From: Proteles cristata cristata
Taxonomy: Eukaryota > Chordata > Mammalia > Carnivora > Hyaenidae
Length of the DNA: 64,000 nt
Assembly (NCBI GenBank): GCA_017311185.1
Contig: JAESUZ010003883.1
Coordinates: forward strand, 1,941,501-2,005,500
Reading direction: 5' to 3'
Below, piece by piece: positions 47,430-57,924 of this stretch. Under the pieces are notes generated by a model. That model was not told the origin of the DNA. It ran no database searches and saw nothing but the letters and a program-made list of their open reading frames with translations. Positions within the stretch are counted from its first letter, which is position 1. Each line of letters opens with the position of its first letter. Made by a program: the position numbers and the translations under genes.

Positions 47430-48150
47430 GTAAATTGCTGCAGCTTTTTTGGAGAAAGTTGGCAATGGGTGTGAACATTTTACCCTTAGACCTGGTCATT
47501 TTACTTGTAGAAATTATCCTGCCAATATCCTTGAACAAGTGTAGAAAGATTATACATACAAGGATTTTTACTTCAGCTCTGTTAATATTTTTTTTAAAAC
47601 ATTTTTTGTTTTTTAAATTTTTTATGTTTTTATTTTATTTTGAGAGACAGAGACAGAAAGAGAGCAGGGGAGGGACAGAGAGAGAGAGACAGAATCTGAA
47701 CCAGGCTCCAGACTCTGAGCTGTCAGCACAGAGCCTGACCCGGGGCTCAAACCCACAGATCATAAGATCATGACCTGAGCCAAAGTCGGATGCCCAACCA
47801 ACTGAGCCACCCGGGCACCCCTTAAAAAACCATTTGGATGTACAATCAGTAGGAGACTAAATAAATGATGGTGTGTCCATACAGTTGAATGTAATGTTGA
47901 TATTGACAGGTATGGATAGCATACATTATTTTTTAATTAAATAAAAGCAAATCATGCAACCATTTAATGATATAGTCTTGTTAGTGAAAAATAAAAAGTA
48001 GTGTGTATTCATGTGTGGATGTGTAAAAGACACACACTGAACTGTGGGCAAATCTGAGAAACAGGCTTGGGAAAGAGTAAGAACAAAGGAAATGTGGGAC
48101 TTTTTAATTTACACGTTTCTTTTTACAGTGTTTTTTTTTCTTCCAGCATA
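47430..48150 (+). repeat. Ancient L1 3' end, split by SINE
   Basis: Sense L1M-type order: 'ttacttgtagaaattatcct', 'acatacaaggatttttactt', then after the SINE 'caatcagtaggagactaaat', 'gtgtgtccatacagttgaat' and 'gtttctttttacagtg'. The SINE at 47588-47821 interrupts it. Confidence 0.7.
47588..47821 (-). mobile_element. Felid SINE inside ancient L1
   Basis: Complete minus-strand copy with T-rich tail at the left and head 'ggggtgcccgggtggctcag' at 47821. No clean duplication seen. The 133-codon plus frame 47372-47773 is mostly SINE and L1 antisense. Confidence 0.93.
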
Positions 48151-48411
48151 AATGTATCTCACTTTTTTCAGGATGATCCCCCAAGTGATTCTGAGACGCT
48201 CTCACATCTAAAACCACAAGAGCTGAGAAATATGTTAATTTCCTCTCTCTGGCCTTCTTAGTTCCTACTCTTATAGTTAATTTTTAAAGCTATTATATAT
48301 GATCCTCTACGGTCTTTTCATTGTCAATTTCATCACTTAGAATCGTCCTGAATTGCCCATATATATCCTAACTACTAGTTCATCTGGTGTATGAATATAC
48401 ACTTAGTGCTT
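48151..48411. other. Unassigned sequence
   Basis: No element recognised. Confidence 0.3.
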
Positions 48412-48500
48412 CTGAGCATTCAGAAGTGCCCACCCAGTGCCACGTGTGATTCCAGGCACTGGCAACACACAAGACCACAAACCTTGCCCTCGTGGAGTTA
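48412..48500 (-). repeat. L2 3' fragment, antisense
   Basis: 'gtgccacgtgtgattccagg' and 'accttgccctcgtggagtta' are antisense L2. Confidence 0.65.
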
Positions 48501-48504
48501 GAAT

Positions 48505-48530
48505 CCTAACTTCTCTTAGTCTCAGTCCCT
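48505..48530 (+). repeat. MIR, left part (split by LTR element)
   Basis: 'aacttctcttagtctcagtc' is a MIR block that continues at 49622 with 'cccttatctgtaaaatgg'-type sequence. Confidence 0.55.
48525..48530. repeat. 6-bp target-site duplication, left
   Basis: 'gtccct', repeated at 49622-49627. Identity extends to 9 bp (cagtccctt) if element termini are included. Confidence 0.75.
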
Positions 48531-49621
48531 TGCTGGAGTTCAGCTCCGGCAGGTCCAGGGGTCCCTGAAGGATGGACGGTGTTGGTGAGGGAAGGAGTGA
48601 GAGAGCCACAAAATCTTTCTGGTCACCAGGCAGGCATCTCTGCCCTGTAGATTTTGGTGTCTTTATTTATAGGTCAGGCGTTAACATGGCATCAGAAAAT
48701 GGAATTCTTACAATGGATAGCTCTCTGTGATGTTTTTGGAAAGTGTACAGAAACAGGTTTTACAGAAGTCTTCTTGCAAAACTGCCCCAATTACAGTGAG
48801 GTTGAGTAACCAAGAAAATAACAGGGTGTTCACATTTTAATAACACCAAGATTAAGTCATAGGTTTGTAGATACTCTTATCCATCCTCATCACAGCTGCC
48901 AGGGTAAGGGAAGGTGTTTGTGGAATATAGGCCTTAGGGAAGGGGCTGCTATACACCATCAGTTAGCAAAGGTGTATGTACTAACTTACCTTCTGCCCTT
49001 ATCTGTGCCTTCTCTCTAAGTTAGGCTCTTTGTCTCTGGGCAAGACTTGATTTTCCAGTTATATTCTTTATGGCACCGGAGAGCCAACCATACCTTTAAA
49101 GAATTTAGTTCATTTCCAGTACATAGAATAGCCTCTTCGAGTGCATTTACCTCTGTGTGTAGTTGTATGATTTCTTGAATAGCTAGGGCATGAGTGACAC
49201 TTTGGTTAGCTGATTTACATGTTGAGCTGCATGAAACTCTTGGACTAATGCAACAGTAGAAACAGAATTGTACATGTAAAGGTCAATCTTTTATGAGTAA
49301 GGATCATTAGCCTGTTCATAGCTCAAGGGAAAGTATGGAGGGAAACAGGACCTGCTGGAAACACGATGTCTGTTCCCATAACCAAAAGAAGTTACCACAA
49401 TAAGTTTCTTCACAAAGTGCAGTCATTGTACCAGGGCCGGAATAAGGGGACAAGTCACTCTCAATACCAATCCACAAGGTACCTTGGGTGTAGGTGCTCA
49501 AGCAGAAATAATTGAGTGGGGGTGGATATCGGTCGTCATCTTATTGGCAAGAGACTGTGCAAACTTGCTTTAACCTCACTGGGAGCTTTCTTAACTAGTG
49601 GGCTGAGAATGGCTCCCAACA
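48531..49621 (-). mobile_element. LTR retroelement remnant with envelope-like segment
   Basis: 1,091 bp beginning TG and ending CA on the plus strand, between 6-bp duplications in a MIR. On the minus strand it starts 'tgttgggagccattctcagc' and carries an AATAAA near plus 48660-48680. It ends 'ggagctgaactccagca', so its 3' end looks like the R-U5 end of an LTR. Between about 49070 and 49500 the minus strand shows broken frames with envelope-like features: a Cys/Trp-rich 61-codon frame (49316-49501), then a frameshifted Leu/Glu heptad-like stretch ending in a 'LRCHKEYNW' motif typical of a transmembrane subunit. The 6-bp duplication fits a class II (betaretrovirus-like) element. No gag or pol is seen. 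It is either an internally deleted provirus or a long LTR with captured sequence. All frames are interrupted and non-functional. Confidence 0.6.
49316..49501 (-). pseudogene. Envelope-like fragment in the LTR element
   Basis: A 61-codon minus frame with paired Cys residues and an aromatic cluster ('FFWLWEQTSCFQQ'), followed downstream in other frames by heptad-like sequence. The family assignment is by character only. No ATG, signal peptide or complete domain remains, and stops and shifts separate the pieces. Confidence 0.4.
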
Positions 49622-49790
49622 GTCCCTTATCTGTAAAATGGATATACCATTAATTATTTTCTTATAGGGTTATCTAAGGATGAAATAAAACAATGTGTGT
49701 GTAGCATCCTCAGGATAAAGTCCAGTAACATAGAAGTTCTCAGAAACTCCAAGCTGCAATAACTTTTATTGTTATCATCATCATCATTTT
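49622..49790 (+). repeat. MIR, right part
   Basis: 'ttatctgtaaaatggatata', 'ttatctaaggatgaaataaa' and 'cagtaacatagaagttctca' continue the MIR cut at 48530. Confidence 0.75.
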
Positions 49791-50767
49791 GTCATCAACT
49801 GCTTGTTCCAATGTTAATTTTCTGGAGGCAGAAAAAAAAACCTACAGAAATTAAATTTCATCTTAAGTAGAGGAAAAAAAAGAGTAGAAATTAAGTCAAT
49901 AAAAGGAAGAATGTCATCTCCTGGTTATTTAATACCTCCCTCAGCTACAGATTTTTAATTTCCTAGGTTTAACAAAATAGATTGCACAGCAGAGGCTGAT
50001 ACACATTTATAAAAATATACAACATTTTGTTCATGTCAGTGAGCATGAGGAATTTCTTTTGGAAATAAGATTATCAAAGGGCAATGAGTGGCCCCCTAAT
50101 CCCAATAGGAGATACTCCTCTGAGTAGAAACCACAGTTTAGGAAGCTTGGGAAATGCACTTGCCTTTACATTTGAACTTGATCTTAAATAGTGCAAAACG
50201 TGGGCTAAGTCAGTTTGAGCTTCTTTTTCTTTTTTCTTTTCTTTTTTTTTTTCTTGTATTGACTCAGAAGCTAAATTTGGACCCAGGCTTAACTATCTAA
50301 TTAAATATATTGTTTAAAAATGAAAACAATTACATTTTTCAATTATAAGAAAGATGAAAATTACAATTGTTTTAATTATGGGATGTTTCTTTTTCTTTTT
50401 CTTTTCTTTGTTCTTGCTGTTGTTGAAGACAGAGTTAATTGTTTCAGCAAAGGAAAAAAACTGAATGATGATTATTAGACTTCCTGAAGTGGTCCCCGGT
50501 TAGCCTCCCCCTGTGCTTGCAGCATGGGCGTGGTTGTCTGATTCTGTTAGCTCTAAAAGAAACCTCAAAGTAAATAGAATTACTCCAGATTGTGTAACAA
50601 TGAGCTACAGGTGATACTATGCCAAAGAACCAGAAAATTCTCCATGCAATTATATAGGTCTTTGATATATTCTAAGATGTATGTTTTAACTGAGAAAGAA
50701 TAAAGGGCAAGCAATACCCCAAAGTCATGGATCATAAGAATTATTTTGTGGTGGAAAGGGGAAGTTA
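49791..50767. other. Unassigned sequence with polypyrimidine tracts
   Basis: T/C-rich tracts at 50220-50256 and 50388-50412. No other element recognised. Confidence 0.35.
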
Positions 50768-50880
50768 CTAAATACTCATTTAGCGAATGTGTGTTGTGTA
50801 ACAATGTGCCTAGTGCTTGTGCTAGAAAAAAGCTACAGAAGTGAATACAATGCAATACTTGCTCTCAAAGAATAGTGCTA
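50768..50880 (-). repeat. L2 3' fragment, antisense
   Basis: 'caatgtgcctagtgcttgtg' and 'acagaagtgaatacaatgca' then 'acttgctctcaaagaa' follow antisense L2 order. Confidence 0.65.
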
Positions 50881-50890
50881 TTATGGTTAC

Positions 50891-51453
50891 ACAGCACTAC
50901 GGCATAAGATTGCTTTACTTCGTACTTTATGTATGGAACTCAGCTGGGCTACTCTGGGGACATGGTTAAATACTAGTCAGAAAAGCAGGATGATCAACTC
51001 TCCCAGCATGTTAAAGCCAATATACATTGTTTTCTACAAATTCTTGAACTTCTGTTGAACACTTGGGTTGCAGTCTTTCTCAGAAATAATTATTTTAGGG
51101 CATGTTCTCACTCCTGGATTTGGTCTCAACAGGACTAGCAAGATGTGAAAAAGTATGAAATATTAAATGAAATATTGAATGAAAAAAAATGATCCAAACC
51201 ATTTTGGTAGTCATGCCAATTTTGGTGTGAACCTTATTTGAACTAATCACTATAGTATATTGCAATGTGTCATGTGACATCTCCGCACCATGTACCTGCC
51301 GAGTTCTGTGGCTCAAGTTATGTAGACTGTCGTTGCGTTACTCCTCACATAATTTTCCTACGTGTGCAAAACAGTTTGGTGCTGATCCAGCTGCATTTAG
51401 GGAACTAGACAAGCTAAGACCTTCCATGCTGTTGTGCTGTCTCACCTAACCCC
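50891..51453. other. Unassigned sequence
   Basis: No element recognised. 60-73 codon frames on both strands look like chance. Confidence 0.3.
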
Positions 51454-51739
51454 CCTGCAATGTGCCATCTTATTTTTTTTAATTCCCCAAAGAAAGCTGA
51501 ATCCTTTTTTGTTCCAGCATTTTTTATTTATTTTTGAGAGACAGAGAGAGACACAGCACTAGCAGGGAGGGGCAGAGAGAGAGGGAGACACAGAATCTGC
51601 AGCAGGCTCCAGACTCTGAGCTGTCAGCACAGAGCCTGATGTGGGGCTCAAACTCACAAACTGTGAGATGGTGACCAGAGCCAAAGTCAGTCACTAAACC
51701 AACTGAGCCACCCAGGCACTCCTGCAATGTGTCATTTTA
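51454..51739 (-). mobile_element. Felid SINE with 3' transduction
   Basis: SINE body 51520-51720 on the minus strand. On its tail side lies 39 bp of unrelated sequence (51481-51519), then a T8 tract (51473-51480), then the duplication. The duplication 'cctgcaatgtgccatctta' (51454-51472) matches 51721-51739 at 17 of 19 positions. In element sense the order is SINE, A-rich tail, 39-bp passenger, second poly(A). Confidence 0.88.
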
Positions 51740-52167
51740 CATGAACATTTTTTTTTCAGACCTTCTCTGTAACACGGTGAAGCTATTTCATTTGCTTAGT
51801 CTCATTATTAAAATGGACTTGCAGGTCTGGTGGTTATGTTCATTGTGATTATTCTAATTGGTCAACTATGTTTCTCACTTGAAAATCTCCCCAAAAATAT
51901 AGTTCTCTTTTAGAGAAGCAAGTATTTGCATGTATTGACAAAAAGTCACAGATTTTTAGAAGATGAAAGAAGAACATTCTTCACTCTTACCTTGTTTGTG
52001 TATATGTATGCATATTATCTAAGAGTCTATTCTATCTCAAACTACATCTAGCAAAAGATACATAATACTTTAAAAAAACAAAAGTGACATGACATCCATT
52101 AGAACTGATCATAACACTTTCTGTCCTGTTACTCCACTGAAACAAATTTGAAAGGAATTGTTTTAAA
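51740..52167. other. Unassigned sequence
   Basis: No element recognised. Confidence 0.3.
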
Positions 52168-52180
52168 GTACATGTCATTT

Positions 52181-52420
52181 GGAGCGCCTGGGTGGCTCAG
52201 TTGGTTAAGCATCCAACTCTTGATTTCAGCTCAGGTCATGATCTCATGGTTTTCATGAGTTCAAGCCCTCCCCAAATCATCCCGCCTTGCACTGACAACA
52301 CAGAGTCTGTTTGGGATTCTTTCCCTCCCCGCGTCTCTCTCTCCCTCTCTCCTCCCCCCAAAATAAATAAATAAATAAACAAACAAACAAACAAATAAAT
52401 AAATAAATAAATAAATAAAA
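52181..52420 (+). mobile_element. Older Can-SINE type with AAAT/AAAC tail repeat
   Basis: Head 'ggagcgcctgggtggctcag', older core 'aactcttgatttcagctcag'. The tail has grown into (AAAT)n(AAAC)n(AAAT)n at about 52360-52419. Approximate flanks 'gtacatgtcattt' (52168-52180) and 'gcacatgtaattt' (52429-52441). Confidence 0.93.
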
Positions 52421-52528
52421 CCAGTGGAGCACATGTAATTTAATAGGAAGTCAAAAAATGTCTGTCTATAAGTAACTTTCTTCTTCCATTCTGCCCTGTT
52501 TAGTTTCACTATAAAAGCAATTCATTTT

Positions 52529-52770
52529 GGAGGCACCTGGGTGGCTCAGTTGGTGGGTTGCTCAGCTGGTTAAGCGTCACACTCTTGAACTCTGCTCAGG
52601 TCATGCTCTCACAGTTTGTGAGTCCAGCCCTGCATCCAGCTCTGCATTGACAGCATAGAGCCTGCTTGGAATTCCCTCTGCCTCTCTGCCCCTACCTGAC
52701 TCATGCTTGATCTCTCTAAAAACAAACAAAAAAATTTTTTTTTAATTTTTTTAATAAGTTTCAATTTTTA
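52529..52770 (+). mobile_element. Can-SINE with head duplication
   Basis: The head has a partial tandem duplication ('ctcagttggtgggttgctca'). Older core. Flanked by 'aaaagcaattcatttt' (52513-52528) and a similar copy at 52771-52787. Confidence 0.92.
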
Positions 52771-52884
52771 AAAAGGCAATACATTTTTAAAGACTTGGGA
52801 ACTGTTCCAAAGCATATCTGTATCTCCTTTTGACCCCTGTCATTTTCTGAATGAATCAAGTCCCATTATTATAGACTCCAGAAA

Positions 52885-53078
52885 TAACTCCCATGTATAG
52901 CTTTTCTCTCAGCGGTAATATTACATTCATGTGATTATTTTATTAATGCCAGTGTACCTCACTAGACTATATGACTAGTGAGGGCAAGAATCATCTTCTA
53001 TTGCTTGAAATTGTTCTTAACACCAGCTGAGTGCCTGGCATATAGTAACTGCACAATAATTGTTTACTGAATGCATGT
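52885..53078 (+). repeat. L2 3' end, sense
   Basis: 'gactagtgagggcaagaatc', 'gagtgcctggcatatagtaa' and 'aattgtttactgaatgcatg' are the sense L2 terminus. Confidence 0.75.
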
Positions 53079-53429
53079 TATGCCATATAAGACACTTTGG
53101 AAAAAGTAAATAATAACCCTATGAGGCAGGTTTATTCTTTTTATAAAGACTAATCACCTTAAGTACACAAAACTCTGCAGTAACTATTTGTCGGTCAAGT
53201 CAAGTGTTATATGTACAATGTCTTGAGTCAATCAGAGAAATAGCATACTAATTATCACAGCTAATTTGTTATATTATCAAGGGCAAAATTAATTAATTAA
53301 ATACCCTCTGGTATTTGAAATCATTTATCTCAAAGACATTCAAAAATTGGGATGTCTTTATTTTCACAGTGTTACTGTAAGGTAAGTAATGTTTTTTAAG
53401 CTGCAGAGGAAACGTTTTCTACCCAAAAG
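53079..53429. other. Unassigned sequence
   Basis: 'aataaccctatgaggcaggt' near 53112 could be a MIR scrap. Nothing else recognised. Confidence 0.3.
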
Positions 53430-53442
53430 AAAAGACCGTTTT

Positions 53443-53676
53443 GGGGGGACCCCTGGGGGTGCAGTCAGTTGGGCGTCCGACTTTGGCTCAGTTCATGTTC
53501 CCACAGTTCGTGGGCTCAAGCCCCATGTCAGGCTCTGGGCTGACAGCTCAGAGCCTGGAGCCTGCTTCAGATTCTGTGTCTCCCTTTCTCTCTCTCTGCC
53601 TCTCCCTCGCTCCTGCCCTGTCTCTTTCTCAAAAAACTAAATAAATATTAAAAATTTTTTTTAAATAAAATAAAAT
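53443..53676 (+). mobile_element. Felid SINE with 12-bp duplication
   Basis: Head altered to 'ggggacccctgggggtgcag'. Body complete. Duplication 'aaaagaccgttt' at 53430-53441 and 53677-53688. Confidence 0.95.
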
Positions 53677-53783
53677 AAAAGACCGTTTGGCTATATTGGT
53701 TTTTGGGTCAGTAGGTTTCCTTGGGTATATGACGCCTACCAAATCAAGGAAATTTTGACAAGTGTTTAGAAAGATTAATAAGT

Positions 53784-54002
53784 GGGGCGCCTGGGTGGCT
53801 TAGTCGGTTAAGCGTCCGACTTTCGCTCAGGTCATGATCTCGCGGTTCGTGGGTTCTAGACCCGCGTCGGGCTCTGTGCTGAGTGCCAGCTCAGAGCCTG
53901 GAGCCTGTTTCAGTCTGTCACTCCCTCTCTCACTGACCCTCCCCTGCTCACGCTGTCTGTCTCTCTCTCTCCTAGAAATAAATAAAAATATTTTTTAAAA
54001 AA
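53784..54002 (+). mobile_element. Young felid SINE with perfect 16-bp duplication
   Basis: Head 'ggggcgcctgggtggcttag', CpGs retained, subfamily mark 'gagtgccagctcagagcc'. The B box is altered to 'gggttctagacccgcg'. Duplication 'agaaagattaataagt' at 53768-53783 and 54003-54018. Confidence 0.97.
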
Positions 54003-54018
54003 AGAAAGATTAATAAGT

Positions 54019-54369
54019 ATAAAAAGTATTAAAACCGAGGACGCGTTATTTTCTTATCATCAAGAAAAGATGATCTATAAAATTAATCAGAATTTCACCT
54101 AAAAAGGATTTGAGTGTATTCTGAAGTTTAACTAAGTAGAGAGACTGTATAGACATGCTGTGTGGGTCCAAGAATAAATAGTCATCTAAGAATTTGGTAA
54201 ATATATACACATAATGTAGCATGGACAGTCATTCTGAAAACCCCGTAAATTGTAAGGGTGGTCAAAAGTTAATTTGTGCATGATTTTTTAAAATGTTAAT
54301 TAACCCTGTGAACAGTAACACTAGTAGAATGTAGTTTTGGTTTTGGTTTTTTGTTTGTTTCTTACACAG
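54019..54369. other. Unassigned sequence; possible intron end
   Basis: No repeat recognised. Ends with a T-rich tract 'ttttggttttttgtttgttt' before the acceptor-like AG at 54368-54369. Confidence 0.3.
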
Positions 54370-54527
54370 AAGGATTCCGTAGGATTCCACAGACTGAAAG
54401 GCAGGATAGAATTTTGGAACAAGAACCTCTCTGCATCATTCAGATGACTCCTCGGAGAGTTTGGAGGAGGCCAGGACTAATTAGTTGGAACTCATCTTTG
54501 AAAGGAAGTCTAGACCCACTTCCACTA
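54370..54527 (+). other. Possible exon (158 bp)
   Basis: A polypyrimidine tract and 'cttacacag' acceptor precede 54370. A 'GTAAGA' donor starts at 54528. The segment is repeat-free. One frame is open across it (starting at the second base of a codon; encodes 'GFRRIPQTERQDRILEQE'...) and also through both splice sites (54351-54557). A second frame starts 'KDSVGFHRLKGRIEFWNK' and meets a stop 26 codons in. I recognise no protein family. It could be a real coding or lncRNA exon, or a chance arrangement. Confidence 0.25.
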
Positions 54528-55191
54528 GTAAGAAAAATGTCTAAGGGCACTAAATGATTAAAGGAATCTAAGCCAGGATTTTGTTTAAATGCGTGTACAT
54601 AAGATAGCAAGCATACTCACATCAAAATGTCCTACATTTTTTTTCATTTCTGTTGTTTTTAACCCCCAAACATAACTTTCATGTGTGCCAAATGATCCAT
54701 CCTACTTGCAAGGCCCAACGTGATATGGTGGCTGATGGAGATAAGGACGCAAGGCAGGAGGAACACTGAATTATTTTCCTTGCGTTTTTTTTTTTTCATG
54801 TTAAAGATAAAGGAAATACAGATCATTTGATAAATGTGTTGTATCTTCATATTTCATTGTAGTCAGAATTCTTGCCAAGTCATAAAGCAGAGCAACAATT
54901 GGATGGCTACAGGTATACTTCAGCTATAGTCACATTTGGTCTCAACAAAAAGTGTTAATCTTGTCCAGGTGAATTTCTTCATTCTATGAAGTAGGTTAGG
55001 TATATTGGATAGGGGTGGGGTGCCAACATGTTATTCTTCCTTTAGTCTGTGTGTGTGTGTGTTTGTGTGTGTGTGACAGAGAGACAGAGACAAAACCAGA
55101 GATAGAGACTGGTAAAACTTTAAAAATCATTTTCAGTTTTGTTGTATTTTGTAAGCTTGAATGCTGTTGTTCAAAATGTCTTAGTATCGTT
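54528..55191. other. Unassigned sequence with (GT)n
   Basis: An interrupted GT microsatellite at about 55047-55075 followed by GA-rich sequence. No element otherwise recognised. Confidence 0.35.
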
Positions 55192-55405
55192 GGGGCGCTT
55201 GGGTGGCTTAGTCAGTTAAGCGTTCAACTTCAGCTCAAGTCATGATCTCACAGCTTGTGAGTTAGAGCCCCACATCGGGCTCAGTGCTGACAGCTTGGAG
55301 CCTGGAGCCTGCTTCGGATTCTGTGTCTCCCTCTCTCTCCCTGCTCCTACCCTCTCATCCCCTCTCTTTCCTTCAAAAATAAATAAATATTTAAAAAAAT
55401 TTTTT
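55192..55405 (+). mobile_element. Felid SINE
   Basis: Complete plus-strand copy with tail 'aaaaataaataaatatttaa'. No clear duplication. Confidence 0.95.
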
Positions 55406-55984
55406 TCAACATATGAGTATCCTCTATGACACAAGGGCTTTTAGAAGGTTGACAGAGTTAAAAGACAGGTTATCAAAGTTACAAGGGAAATGATCACTTG
55501 CCAAATAAGGTATGGATTAGGAAGGAGGGAGAAGTGTGGTTGGGATGATTTTCAAGGGAAAAATGACAGTTCAGTGACCGATGGGAAAACTACCACAATT
55601 CTTCTCCATGCTTCGTAGAGCTGACCTGTCCATCATCCCTCTGTCCTTCTCATTCTTGGGATTGAGTATATAGGGAGGGGAAAGGTATGGCACTGAGCCT
55701 ACTTCAACTGACCAGGGAACTCAAGGCACCCCAAAGTTTCTATTCTCCCACCACCACTCATCCACACATACCATTCCTTTTCCATCTGTGCACCCTGGCT
55801 CTATTTCTCAAAGCCTCAATTCGAATGGCTGCCTCCTTTATAACACTTTCTTTGCAAAAGTGATCTCACCCTCCTTCTCCAGCACTAAGTAATGTTTTTT
55901 TCATGAATCTCTGCAATGCTCTGTTTGTATAGGATTTCTGTTCTCCTCCCTGCCAAAAATAAAACAAAGCAAAAAACAATACCC
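55406..55984. other. Unassigned sequence
   Basis: The 55790-55940 part ('tcacccttctccagcact'-like) could be a decayed sense L2. Nothing firm. Confidence 0.3.
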
Positions 55985-56165
55985 TTTAGCCATATGATCT
56001 TACACAAACTACTTCACTTCTCTGTTCCTGGGTTTTTAAATATATTTTTAAAATGAGATAAAATCAGTAAAGAAGAGTTATGTAAGGGAATCACCGAAAA
56101 TGGGTAATACAGGTGAAAAGATAGGTAGGTGCTCAATAAATGTGAGAAACTATTAGGTGTTGTTA
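55985..56165 (+). repeat. MIR
   Basis: 'gatcttacacaaactacttc', 'cttctctgttcctgggtttt' and 'aggtgctcaataaatgtgag' form a sense MIR. Confidence 0.75.
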
Positions 56166-57924
56166 CTCCCTACTGCCATCTAGTGAGCACATATTAGTTT
56201 CCTTTCCTAAACTCCGACTTCTGTTCAGCATATCCATTGACGTCACCCTATGTGCAAACTACTAGGGTAAATACCGCAGAGCACCCAAAGATCCCTAAGA
56301 CACAATTACCTGACCCTAGGAGCTCTCATTCCTTTGGAAGAGGTCAAGCAAATACTTTGGTGAAGGAGCAAAACAGTTACTAGAAAACTATAAGCAAATT
56401 CCTGGAGAGAGTTCAAAGATAAATATCTGCAGTTTCACCAAGTCAGCTTGATTATTAGGATCCCCTGAGGGAGAGGATTCTGAAATAGTAAGTCAGACTC
56501 TCTGGTTGATAGCCAAGGAAATGCAAGTGATGCTGACGACCACGACTCAAGTGGGGGAAATCCCTGGAATAGTTATGTATAGTTGAGGATAAAGGCTTTC
56601 TGTTAAAAACTAATTTTTACCAGGAGTAGGCATAGTTTTTTAGTAAGAATTACGATGAAAGAGAGAATGATGTCACTTAAAAGACATAAGGGAGTTTGTA
56701 CCCAGTGGCTTAATCTTCTCAATAAAGTAAGAAATAAGATCCTCTGCTAAAAATGAGACAGGCAGAAGTACAGTGCAGACGTTGGGAAATGTAGAGAATA
56801 TGAGAAGAGTTGTTATGTGATGTGTTACACAGGTAAACTAGAGGTGACTTAAACTGGGGGTCCATTATGCTGTGATCAGTCTTTCTTACTGGAATTTCGA
56901 AGTCCAGTTTATACCTGAATTCAGGTCATTCTCACATCCCCAAAAGCTCGTGTAAGTGAAAATGCACTGATAGCATGAATAAAAGTAAATTTTCAATGTT
57001 ATTCATTACAAAATCAACTAAGGTAAATTCTGGGGACCAGCTGACAACCTCATTTCCTTTGCCTAATACAAAATTTAAAATTTGATCTCATGAAATGTCT
57101 AGTGGTCAGATTCTCATACATAACAACAAATCTACCCATTGTGCTCTTGTTTGGTCTGTGGCTGGCTTCTGGGTATAGGAACTCCCCTACGGTAAGAGTA
57201 AGACTTCATAATTAAACTTATGCTGGCGTTGCTTTTCTTGCATCTTTCTTTTTGTTGAGTACACTATTTTATTTGTCTCATTTTTCCACATCACATTCTC
57301 AGGGTTGTAATGGGTCTCCCACAGTTCCAGGCAGTTATTGGTTCTCTGGGGGAAATGCTCCTGTGGCATTATTGATTGCAGCCTTCATGGGAAGGACAGT
57401 GATTGACTGTGTTGCTTCCTGGGCAGCTGTGAATTTGCTGTACAGTGACAGGTCCTTCAGTGGCCTCTTCAGCCTCAACTTGACAAGAAATCTGGAGAAG
57501 GAGCTAGCTCTATTGAAATGTAGTGTCCTCACCCCAAATCGTATTCTGTCCCTCAAACTAAACCCAAGTCAGTGAGAGGTCGTGGTTAAGAAGGTAGTAA
57601 ATGATAACACTGAAATTGAGCATGTCTTGCTTGTCTTCATAAGGCTTCCGGCCCCTGGCATGGCCTTCTCAAAGCTTCATGTTTTCCTAGGCTTTTCACA
57701 GCTGCCTGCTTCCCCACCACAATCTCAATACTCCACACTCTAACACTCTGTTTATTTTCTTGGCTAAACTATCAGGATGGACATTTGACCTTAGGCAGCA
57801 CCACGGGTTTGGACTTAGCCATTGTCTATGTCAGTATTCAGTTCTGAAAAGAGAAATTGGGAACCTGTAAGCAAATGGACTCCACCGTCTCATCATGGAT
57901 GCACCACATTAGTCTTCATAGTGA
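56166..57924. other. Unassigned sequence with one exon-like open frame
   Basis: About 1.75 kb, no repeats recognised. Contains the open segment at 57252-57575. Confidence 0.3.
57302..57569. other. Exon-like or pseudogene-like open segment
   Basis: A plus frame (57252-57575, 107 codons, ending 'SLKLNPSQ') and a minus frame (57335-57556, 73 codons) both stay open. A T-rich acceptor-like tract 'ccacatcacattctcag' precedes 57302 and a 'GTGAGA' follows 57569. No family recognised. The double openness argues for chance or an old retrocopy as much as for an exon. Confidence 0.15.

Noticed and set aside
47372..47773. 133-codon plus-strand open frame
   Set aside because: Built from an ancient L1 and an antisense SINE. 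The SINE part gives the recurring 'SLTRGSNPQ'-like peptide seen in other SINE shadows.
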